Shown one piece after another: positions 49,794 through 60,379 of a DNA stretch of 64,000 nucleotides (position 1 is its first letter; every line of letters begins with the position of its first letter). The translations under genes and the position numbers were made by a program. Source of the stretch: Monodelphis domestica (Eukaryota; Chordata; Mammalia; Didelphimorphia; Didelphidae); assembly GCF_027887165.1 (NCBI RefSeq), contig NC_077232.1, positions 14,099,255-14,163,254 on the forward strand, read 5' to 3'. Under the pieces are notes generated by a model, which did not search any database, had not been told where the DNA came from, and worked only from the letters and a program-made list of their open reading frames with translations.

Positions 49794-52700
49794 TTACGTT
49801 CGATTATACCACAGTGTATTAGTCTCTGTGTACAATGTTCTCCTGGTTCTGCTCCTCTCGCTCTGCATCACTTCCTGGAGGTTGTTCCAGTCTCCATGGA
49901 ACTTCTCAACTTTATTATTCCTTTTAGCACAATAGTACTCCATCACCAACATATACCACAGTTTGTTCAGCCATTCCCCAATTGATGGGCATCCCCTCGT
50001 TTTCCAGTTTTGGGCCACCACAAAGAGCGCAGCTATGAATATTTTTGTACAAGTCTTTGTGTCCATTATCTCTTTGGGGTACAGACCCAGCAGTGCTATG
50101 GCTGGGTCAAAGGGTAGATATTCTTTTGTTGCCCTTTGGACAAAGTTCCAAATTGTCCTCCAGAATGGTTGGATCAATTCACAACTCCACCAGCAATGAA
50201 TTAATGTCCCTACTTTGCCACATCCCCTCCAGTATTCATTACTTTCCTTTGCTGTTATGTTAGCCAATCTGCTAGGTGTGAGGTGATACCTCAGAGTTGT
50301 TTTGATTTGCATCTCTCTGATTATAAGAGATGTAGAACACTTCTTCATGTGCTTGTTAATAATTTTGATTTCTTTATCTGAGAACTGCCTATCCATTTCC
50401 CTTGCCCATTTATCAATTGGAGAATGGCTTGATTTTTTGTACAATTGATTTAGCTCATTATAAATATGAGTAATTAAACCTTTGTCAGAGGTTTCTATGA
50501 AGATTTTTTTCCCAATTTGTTGTTTCCCTTCTGATTTTAGTTATATTGGTTTTGTTTGTACAAAAGCTTTTTAGTTTGATGTAGTCAAAATTATTTATTT
50601 TACATTTTGTGATTCTTTCTATATCTTGCTTGGTTTTAAAGCCTTTCCCCTCCCAAAGGTCTGACATGTATACTATTCTGTGTTTACCCAATTTACTTAT
50701 GGTTTCCTTCTTTATGTTTAAGTCACTCACCGATTTTGAATTTATCTTGGTGTAGGGTGTGAGGTGTTGATCTATTCCTAGTCTCTCCCACACTGTCTTC
50801 CAATTTTCCCAGCAGTTTTTATCGAATAGTGGATTTTTGTCCCAAAAGCTGGGATCTTTGGGTTTATCGTATACTGTCTTGCTGAGGTCGCTTTCCCCCA
50901 GTCTATTCCACTGATCTTCCTTTCTGTTTCTTAGCCAGTACCAAATTGTTTTGATGACTGCTGCTTTGTAATATAGCTTTAGGTCAGGGACTGCAAGGCC
51001 CCCATCATATGTGTTTTTTTTTTCATTATTTCCCTGGATATCCTTGATCTTTTGTTCATCCAAATGAACTTTGTTATGTTTTTTTCTAAATCAGTGAAGA
51101 AGTATTTTGGTAGTTCAATGGGTATGGCACTAAATAGATAAATAAGTTTGGGTAGGATGGTCATTTTTATTATATTGGCTCGTCCTATCCATGAGCAGTT
51201 AATGTTTTTCCATTTGTTCAAGTCTAGTTTTAGTTGTGTGGCGAGTGTTTTGTAGTTGTGTTCATATAGTTCCTGTGTTTGTCTTGGGAGATAGATTCCT
51301 AGGTATTTTATTTTGTCTAAGGTGATTTTGAATGGGATTTCTCTTTCTAGTTCTTGCTGCTGAGCTGTGTTGGAGATATATAGAAAAGCTGATGATTTAT
51401 GTGGGTTTATTTTGTATCCTGCAACTTTGCTAAAGTTGTTGATTATTTCAATTAGCTTTTTGGTTGAATCTCTAGGATTCTTTAAGTAGACCATCATGTC
51501 ATCCGCAAAGAGTGATAACTTGGTCTCCTCCTTGCCTATTTTGATGCCTTCAATTCCTTTATCTTCTCTAATTGCTACTGCTAGTGTTTCTAGTACAATG
51601 TCAAATAGTAGAGGTGATAATGGGCATCCTTGTTTCACTCTTGATCTTATTGGGAATGCATCTAGTTTATCCCCATTGCAGATGATATTAGCTGTTGGTT
51701 TTAGATATATACTGTTTATTATTTTTAGGAATGACCCTTCTATTCCTATGCTTTCTAGTGTTTTTAATAGGAATGGGTATTGTATTTTATCAAAGGCTTT
51801 TTCTGCATCTATTGAGATAATCATGTGGTTCTTGCTGGTTTGCTTGTTGATGTGGTCAATTATGTGGATGGTTTTCCTAATGTTGAACCAGCCCTGCATC
51901 CCTGGTATGAATCCTACTTGATCATGGTGAATGATCCTTCTGATCACTTGCTGGAGTCTTTTTGCTAGTATCATATTTAAGATTTTTGCATCTATATTCA
52001 TTAGGGAGATTGGCCTATAGTTTTCTTTCTCTGTTTTTGACCTGCCTGGTTTTGGAATCAGTACCATGTTTGTGTCGTAAAAGGAGTTTGGTAGAACTCC
52101 CTCTTTGCTTATTATGTCAAATAGTTTGTATAGTATTGGGATTAACTGTTCTCTGAATGTTTGATAGAATTCACAGGTGAATCCATCAGGCCCTGGGGAT
52201 TTTTTCTTAGGAAGTTCTTTGATGGCTTGTTGGATTTCAATTTCTGATATGGGATTATTTAAGAATTCTATTTCCTCTTCTGTTAGTCTAGGCAGTTTGT
52301 ATTTTTGTATATATTCATCCATTTCTCCTAAATTGGTGTATTTATTGCCATATAATTGGGCAAATTAATTTCTAATGATTGCCTTAATTTCCTCCTCATT
52401 GGAGGTGCTGTTCCCCTTTTCATCTTTAATGCTGTGAATTTGCTTTTCTTCCTTCCTTTTTTAAATTAGATTGACCAGTACTTTGTCTATTTTGTTTGTT
52501 TTTTCAAAGTACCAGCTTCTTGTCTTATTTATTAAATCAATAGTTCTATCACTTTCGATTTTATTAATTTCTCCCTTAATTTTTAGGATTTCTAGTTTGT
52601 TTTTCTGCTGGGGGGTTTTAATTTGATCGTTTTCGAGTTTTTTCAATTGCATTTCCAATTGATTGATCTCTGCTCTCCCTTGTTTGTTAATATAAGCTTT

Positions 52701-53602
52701 CAGGGATATGAATTTGCCTCTGATTACTGCTTTGGCTGCATCCCAAAAGGTTTGAAAGGATGTTTTGCCATTGTCATTTTCCTTGATGAAATTATTAATT
52801 GTTTCTATGATTTCTTCTTTAACTAAACGGTTTTGGAGTATCATATTGTTTAATTTCCAATTGGTTTTAGATTTGGTTTTCCATGTACCATTACTAATCA
52901 TTATTTTTATTGCCTTGTGATCTGAGAAGGCTGCATTCATTATTTCTGCTTTTTTGCATTTGTGTGCTATGTTTCTGTGACCTAGTGTATGGTCAATTTT
53001 TGTGAATGTGCCATGTGGTGCTGAGAAGAAGGTGTATTCCTTTTTATCCCTATTTATTTTTCTCCATATGTCTATTAATTCTAATTTTTCTAAGATTTCA
53101 TTCAATTCTTTTACCTCTTTCTTATTTATTTTTTTATTTGATTTATCTAAATTTGATAATGGTTGGTTTAAGTCTCCCACTAGTATGGTTTTACTGTCTA
53201 TTTCTTCCTTCAGTTCTCCTAGTTTCTCCATTAGAAATTTGGGTGCTATATTATTTGGTGCATACATGTTGATTAATGATATTTCCTCGTGTTTAGAGTC
53301 CCTTTTAACAAAATATAATTACCTTCCCTATCCCTTTTGATCAGGTCTATTTTTGCATTGGCTTTATCAGATATCATGATTACCACTCCTGCCTTCTTTC
53401 TATCAGTTGAGGCCCAGAAGGTCTTACTCCATCCTTTAATTCTGACCTTGTGGGTGTCAACCCGCCTCATGTGTGTTTCTTGAAGACAACATATGGTAGG
53501 GTTTTGGATTCTAATCCATTCTGCTATTCATCTACGTTTTATGGGTGAGTTCATCCCATTCACGTCCAAAGTTATGATTGTCATTTGTGGACTCCCGGGC
53601 AT
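49794..53602 (-). pseudogene. L1A ORF2 (endonuclease-reverse transcriptase), broken
   Basis: It starts near 53602 with MPGSPQMTIITLDVNGMNSP. A TGA follows soon after, where RR(R)IAEW is expected. The endonuclease part shows Q-E-T-H-M, VGDLNQPLS and S-D-H-K-A (52461-53470, with a frameshift near 53285). RT lies in an open stretch of 447 codons (50979-52322) with [26 protein letters not shown] and the catalytic F-A-D-D at 51498-51509. The C-terminal part (50485-51063, 49794-50444) has the [14 protein letters not shown] cysteine motif. About five interruptions in all. Function when intact: nicks target DNA and reverse-transcribes L1 RNA. Confidence 0.9.
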
Positions 53603-54135
53603 TTTGATTGCCTTCCCTAATTCTAACTTTTTCTTCTTCGGCTCTACCTTTTAGTCCAGTGATTTACTTTGAATCAGTCCCCCTTGTCCCCTCCCTTGAT
53701 ATTTCCCTTTTTAGTCCCTCCCTTTTTCTTCCCTCCCCCTCCCCCCTCTCTTTCCCTCCCTTTTTGTTCTCCCTCTCCCCCTCCCCCCCTTGGTTTTCCC
53801 TTCTCCTTACCCTTGTTGGGTAAGATAGAATTCAAGATCCCAATGGATCTGGATGTTTTCCCCTCTCAGAGTTGATTTCCCTGAGATTGAGGTTTAAGTA
53901 AACCCCCCCCCCCTCTACCTCTCCTTCTTATAGGAGTTTTCTTCCCCTCCCCTTCCCATGTGAATCTTTGTGTGAGAACCATTATTCTATTTGGTCTTTC
54001 TTTACCCCCTATTTATACATTACATTTTCCCCACATGTTAGTATACATAGATTGATATAAATGTAGTCCTTATAGAAGAGAGTTTGAGTAAAAGAAGAAG
54101 ATAACATTTTTCCCCTTTCCTTAATATTTACCTTT

Positions 54136-55060
54136 TCAGGTATTCCTTGCTCTTTGATTTTCGGTATCAAACTTTCCACAGAGCTCTGGTCTTTTCTTTG
54201 CAAAAAGTTGGAAGTCTTCTATTTTGTTGAATGCCCATACTTTCCCTTGGAAGTATATAGTCAGTTTTGCTGGGTAGCTGATTCTTGGTTGGAGACCCAG
54301 CTCTCTTGCCTTTCTGAAGATCATGTTCCATGCCTTACGATCAATTCAGAGTAGAACTTGCAAGGTCTTGTGTGACCCTGATTGGCATTCCTTTATATCT
54401 AAATTGTCTTTTTCTGGCTTCCTGTAGGATTTTTTCTTTTGTTTGATAGCTTTGGAATTTGGCAATTACATTCCTGGGAGTTGTCTTTTGGGGGTTTAGT
54501 GTAGAAGGTGTTCTGTGAGCTCTGTCAGTGGCTGTATTGCCCCCTTGTTCTAGAATCTCTGGGCAATTTTCTTTGATTATATCTTGTATCACCATGTCTA
54601 GTTTGGTGTTTATTTCTGGCTTTTCTGGGAGTCTAATTATTCTTAAATTTTCTCTTCTCCCTCTATTTTCCAGATCTATCACCTTGTCTGTGAGATATTT
54701 TATGTTCTCTTCTAATTTCTTGGTGTTTTGGCTTTGCTTTATTAGTTCTTGCTTTAAAGCCTGGTTTTCTTTTACAGTTTGGTCAAACTGGTTTTGTAGA
54801 TGCGTGAATTTCTTTTGCATTATTTCCCACTTTTCTTCCCAGAGGGCTTCCATCTTTTTGGTCATTTCTGATTCAAATTCTTCATGGGTTTGTGGAGAGT
54901 TTCTATTTCCTTTGGAAGATTTTGGAGAATTTTCTTGTATATCTTCTTCTATCTGCTCTGTATTTTGTATTTTGGCTCCATAGAATGTGTCCAATGTCGC
55001 CCCTTTCTTCTTATTTTTCTTGGTATTTTGGGGCTTCTGTGCTTCTGTGGAGTTTGCCAT
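54136..55060 (-). pseudogene. L1A ORF1 (RNA-binding chaperone), one frameshift
   Basis: 239 codons are open from the ATG at 55060, then the frame ends at 54341. The remaining C-terminal part continues in another frame (54136-54324, N-M-I-F-R-K-A-R-E-L-G). One extra base near 54349 explains the change, because the expected junction is SSTLIDRKAW. A lysine-rich N terminus is followed by a coiled coil (about residues 60-135), then an RRM-like segment (E-N-L-R-I-I-R-L-P-E) and the C-terminal domain with RVTQDLASST. The intact protein coats L1 RNA as a trimer. Confidence 0.88.
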
Positions 55061-57375
55061 CTCTGAATGTGGAGGATTAGCTTTTCTTATCTCTGTCTGG
55101 TGTTCAGAGGCTTTAGTCCTGGGCAGATGTTGGTTCTATGAGCTTTCCCTGGGTTAAACTGAATATGCCTCACTGGAACTGGAATGGAAGTGTTGGACCA
55201 CGAGGCCACAGTCTCCCCCCGGCTCGCTTTCCGGAAGTTGCCTTCAGAATCGCTGGCCGTGAGGCTGTTTCGTAGGCCTGCGGGGGGGTGGGATGGGCTG
55301 CAGCTTCCCCAAGCTGGACTTTCACTGAGACTTGGATAGCAGGATCCAGCCCGTGAGGCTGTCTTGCCCGCCCTGAGGGTTGCTGTTCTTTCGACCAGCT
55401 CTCTGCAGCGGGAGCCCCAGGCAGTAACTTTCACTGGGACTAGGGTAGAAGGCCCTGAGGGTTGTTGTTCCGAGGACCCTGCTCTCTGAGCCTGGCCAGG
55501 CTGCGGCTTCCGGGAGCCTTGGACTCTGCGCTCCTACCCCTGAGGTCCAAGTGATCTCGGGTTCTGGCTTTTGAGGGGAGCCGTACCTTTTGAACCGGGT
55601 CCAGGTCCAGGAGGAGGGTTCCCAGGGTCTGTGCTGTTGATCGTTTTGAATTTCGGCGCCTTAGGAGCTTATAGTTTGAGATCGGTCGGGAAGGGTTTTC
55701 CGGAGATCTGAACTTTAGCTTTCTCTAAGCCGCCATCTTAACCGGAAGTCTACCTCAAACATTATTCATTAGATACAAAAGTCATTTTCTTTTCTCGCCT
55801 CCCCTCTTGCCCACTTCCCCCATAGCCAATGCATATTTCCACAGGGTATTACATGTGCCCTTGATCCAAACCCATTTCCATGTTGTTGGTATTTGCACTA
55901 GGATGTTCATTCTGTGTACACATCCACAATCATATCCCCTTGACCCCTGTAGTCAAGCAGTTGCCCTTCCTCTGCATTTTTACTCCCACAGTTTGTCCTC
56001 TGCTTGTGGATATTGTTTTTTCTTATAGATCCCTGCAGATTGTTCAGGGACATTGCATTGACACTAGCAGATAAGTCCATTATGCTCTATTGTACCACAG
56101 TGTATCAATCTCTGTGTATAATGTTCTCCTGGTTCTGCTCCTCTTACTCTGCATCAATTCCTGGAGGTTGTTCTAGTCCCCATGGAATTCCCCCACTTTA
56201 TTATTCCTTTTAGAACAATAGTACTCCATGACCAACATATACCACAATTGGTTCAGCCATTCCCCATTTGAAGGGCATCCCCTCGTTTTCCAATTTTTGC
56301 CACCACAAAGAGCACAGCTATGAATATTCTCGTACAACCCTTTTTTCTTATTATCTCTTTGGGGACAAACCCAGAAGAGCTATGGCTGAATCAATGGGCA
56401 ACCAGTCTTCTAGTGCCCTTTGGGCATAGTTCCAAATTGTCCTCCAGAATGGTTGGATCAATTCACAACTCCACCAGCAATGAATTAATGTCCCCACTTT
56501 GCCACATCCCCTCCAGCATTGATTATTTTTTATTGCTGACATGTTAGCCAATCTGCTAGGTGTGAGAAGGTACCTCAGAGTTGTTTTGATTTTCATCTCT
56601 CTGATTATCAGTGATTTGGAACACTTTTTCATGTGCTTTTTAATGGATTTGACTTATTTGACTGAAAATTGCCTGTTTATGTCCCTTGCCTATTTATCAA
56701 ATGGGGAATGACTTGGTTTTTTTGTACAATTGATTTAGCTGTTTTTAAATTTGAATACTTAAACCTTTATTAGAGGCTTTTTTAAATGAAGATTGTTACC
56801 CACTTTGTTGCTTCCCTACTGATTTTAGTTCCATTGGTTTTGTTGGTACAGAAACTTTTTAATTTGATGTAGTCAAAATTGTTTATTTTACATTTTGTTA
56901 CTCTTTCTAAGTCTTGCTGGGTTTTAACATCTTTCCCTTCCCAAAGGTCTGACATGTATAGTATTCTGTGTTCACATTATTTACTTATTATTTCCTTCTT
57001 TATGTTCAAGTCGTTCGCCCATTCTGAGTTAATATTGGTGTAGCATGTCAGATCTAAACCTAATCTCTCCCACACTGTCTTCCAATTTTCCCAGCAGTTT
57101 TCATCAAATATTGTATTTTTGTCCGAAAAGCTGGGGTCTTTGGGTGTGTCATAGACTGTCTTGCTGAGGTCACTTACTCCAAGTCTATTCCACTGATCCT
57201 CCTTTCTGTCTCTTAGCCAGTACCATATTGTTTTGATGACCACTGCTTTATGGTATTGTTTGACATCTGGCACTGCAAGGCTACCCTCTTTTGTATTTTT
57301 TTCATTATATCCCTGGGTATCCTTGATATTCCATTCTTCCAAATTGTAAGACTCCTCCTCATGTTTGTCCAATCC

Positions 57376-57803
57376 TGTGAGATCCTACATGGGGTAACGA
57401 AAAATGAAGAGTAACAAAAGAAAAGATGGACACTATATGAAAGAGAGCAATAGTGCCAAATTTATTTGCTTCACACAGAACTTTTATAGGCAAAGACTAC
57501 TTAGACAAAACCCACAGGAATTTATGACTTTATATTCTAGAAACCCTAACCTTGGTCCAGGGATAGGCAGGTGTTCAAAGATTAATCCACATCTTCATCT
57601 AATACAAATCCAAACAAGGGGAAGAGGGGTAGACAAAGGGAAGAGGCCCCCACCTTATCACAATTTTCTTTTCATAAATGTTATCCTGCTTCCTTCATGT
57701 TTACTGTTCCATCCTTGGTCCCAGGATGGGTAAAGGTTAATCCACATCTTTGTCTGAAGCAAAGACAAACAAGGGAAAGAGGAGGTTCCACCTCAACTAC
57801 ACA
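57376..57803 (-). repeat. Antisense LTR (ERV), 428 bp, inside L1B
   Basis: On the minus strand it starts TGTGTAGTTGAGG and ends GGATCTCACA. CTATAAAAG is the TATA box and CAAATAAATTTGG the polyA region. U3 contains two diverged copies of a unit including TTAATCCACATC (in + orientation near 57580 and 57738). It splits the ORF2 of L1B at a point where L1A is continuous, so it is an insertion. No perfect target duplication was seen. Confidence 0.7.
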
Positions 57804-60379
57804 AATGACCTTTTTTATGATTCATTCTAATTCTGTAAAAAAGTTTTTTGCAAGTTCAATGGGTATGACAATAAATAGATAGATAATTTTGGGTAGAATG
57901 GTCATTTTTATTATATTAGCTCAACATACCTATGAGCAGTTAATGTTTTTCTAATTGCTCAAATCTACTTTTAGTTGTGTGGAAAATGTTTTGTAGTTGT
58001 CTTCATATAGTTTCTGGGTTTCTCTCGTCAGAGAGATTCCTAAGTATTATATATTGTCTATGGTGATTTTGAATGGAATTTATCTTTCTAATTCCTGCTG
58101 CTGAGATGTGTTCAAGATACATAGAAATGCTGATGATTTATGTGGGTTTATTTTTTATCCTGCAACTTTCTAAAGTTGTTGATTATTTCCACTATCTTTT
58201 TAGTTGATTCTCTAGGATTCTTTAAGTAGAGCAGCATGTCTTCCACGAAGAGTGATAACTTGGTCTCCTCATTGCCAATTTTAATACCCTCAATTTCTTT
58301 TTCTTCTCTAATTGCTATTGCTAGAGTTTCTAGTACAATGTTGTATAATAAAAGAGATAATGGGCATCCTTGTTACACTCCTGGTCTTATTGGGAATGCA
58401 TCAAGTTTATTCCCATTGAAGATGATATTAGCTGATGGTTTTAGATAAATACTGTTTATTATTTTTAGGAAAGACCCTTCTCTTCCTGTACTTTCTAGTG
58501 TTTTAAATAGAATGGGTGTTGTATTTCATCAAGTGCGTTTTCTGCATCTATTGAGATAATCATGTGATTTTTGTTGGTTTGCTTATTGATATGGTCAATC
58601 ATGTTGATGGTTTTCCTGATATTGAACCATCCTTGCATTCCTGCTATAAATCCCACCTGATCATAGTGAATAACCATCGTGATGACTTGCTGGAGTCTTT
58701 TTGCTATTATCCTGATTAAGATTTTTGCATCTATTTTCATTAAGCAGATTGGTCTATAGTTTTCATTCTCCATTTTGGGCCTGCCTGTCTTTGGGATCAG
58801 TACCATATTTGTGTCCTAAAATGAATTTAGTAGAACTCCATCTTTGATTATTATGTCAAATAGTTTGTATAGTATTGGGATTAGCTATTCTTTGAATGTT
58901 TGATAGAATTCACTTGAGAATCCATCAGGACCTGGTACTTTTTTTCTTGGGAAGTTCTTTGATTGCCTGATCGATTTCTTTTTCTTATATGGGTTTATTT
59001 AAGAATTGTATTTCTTTTTTATGTTAACATAGGCAATTTATATTTTTGTAAATATTCATCCATGTCATCTAGATTGACATATTTATTGCCACATAATTGG
59101 GCAAAATAGTTTTTAATGATTGCCTTAATTTCCTCATCATTGGAGGTGAGTTCTCCCTTTCCATCCCTGATTTTGTTAATTTGATTTTCTTCTATCCTCT
59201 TTTTATTAGGTTGACCAATATTTTGTCTATTTTGTTTTTTTTTTTCAAAATACCAGCTTCTAGTCCTATTTATTAGTTCAATAGTTCTATCACTTTTGAT
59301 TTTATTAATTTCTCCCTTAATTTTTAGGATCTCTAATTTGTTTTTTTTCTGGGGGGTTTTAATTTGTTTGATTTCAAATTTCAATTTTTTTTATTTGCAT
59401 GCCCAATTAAATGACCTCTACCCTCCATAATTTGTTAATATATGAACTCAAGGATATACATTTTCCCCTGTGTACTGCTTTGGCTTTATCCCATAGAGTT
59501 TGAAAAGTCTCATACTTGTCATTTTCTTTAATGAAATTACTGATTGTTTCTATGATTTTTTTTCTCTGACTAGTAAATTTTGGAGAATCATATTATTTAA
59601 TTTCCAATTAATTTTTGATTTTGCTCTCCATGTACCCTTGCTAACCATTATTTCTATTGCTTTTCTGAAGTTGTATGCCAAGATTTTATGCCCTAGTATA
59701 TGTTCAATCTTTGTGAATGTGCAATGTGCTGCTGAAAAGGTGTATTCCTTTTTGCCCCTATTTATTTTTCTCCATATATCTACTAACTCTAATTTTTCTA
59801 AGATTTCATTCACCTCTTTTATCTCTTTCATATTCATTTTTTGATTTGATTTATCTAAATTTCATAGTGGAAGGTTCAGGTCTCCCACTAGTATATTTTT
59901 ATTATCTATTTCCTCCTTCACTTCTATGAGTTTCTCTATTAGAAATCTGGGTGCTATTCCATTTGGTGCATACATGTTGATTAGTGATATTTCCTAATTA
60001 TCTATACTCCATTTTATCAGGATATATTTACCTTCTATATCCCTTTTAATCAGGTCTATTTTTACTTTGGCTTGGTCAGATATAATTATTGCAACTCTTA
60101 CCTTCTTTCTGTCAGCTGAGGCCCAATAGGTCTTTCTCCAATCTTTAATTCTGACCTTGTGAGTCTCATGTGTGTTTCTTGTAGACAACATATGGTAAGA
60201 TTCTGGGTTCTAATCCTCTGTCTTATTCATCTTCATTTTATGGGCGAGTTCATCCAACTAATGTTGAAAGATATAATAGTCACTTTTTAATTCCCCAGCA
60301 TTTTGATGTCCTTGTTGGTGTGTGCTGGGGAGGGTAAGTGACTCGCATTTAGAGTGCCGCCATGCTTACCTGGAATTCT

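Larger units (their letters stand above)
49452..55754 (-). mobile_element. Near full-length younger L1 (L1A) inserted in L1B
   Basis: About 6.3 kb on the minus strand, from a 5' UTR starting with CTTCCGGTTAAGATGGCGGC (about 55728-55747) to the 3' end at 49452. TCAAACATTATT occurs at 49440-49451 and 55755-55766, a clear target duplication lying inside the 3' UTR of L1B. Parts in order: GC-rich 5' UTR (55087-55754), ORF1 (about 54136-55060), a strongly purine-rich inter-ORF region (pyrimidine-rich on the + strand, 53650-54000), ORF2 (about 49794-53602), 3' UTR. Both ORFs carry frameshifts or stops, so it is no longer active. Its frames are much better kept than those of L1B, in line with the nesting order. 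Confidence 0.93.
49370..60379 (-). mobile_element. Older L1 (L1B) in V2R intron 4, split by an LTR and by a younger L1
   Basis: It runs on the minus strand from about 60379 to 49370, interrupted at 57376-57803 and 49452-55754. TCTGATTTCC occurs on both sides (49360-49369 and 60380-60389), a likely target duplication, so it is one insertion. The 5' end has a short L1 5' UTR tip (GCATGGCGGCACTC, about 60310-60375) joined directly to the region just before ORF2; ORF1 is absent. ORF2 remains as broken pieces: endonuclease (59994-60191, 59550-59837), RT N-terminal part (59019-59384, 58495-58806, with [15 protein letters not shown]), then 56977-57372 and the cysteine-rich C-terminal part (56351-56632). 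Its 3' tail lies left of the younger L1 (49370-49451). Dead. Confidence 0.85.

Noticed and set aside
51496-51921. Open frame of 141 codons on the + strand
   Set aside because: Antisense shadow of the L1A reverse transcriptase.
53608-53875. Proline- and serine-rich open frames
   Set aside because: They read the pyrimidine-rich strand opposite the purine-rich inter-ORF region of L1A.
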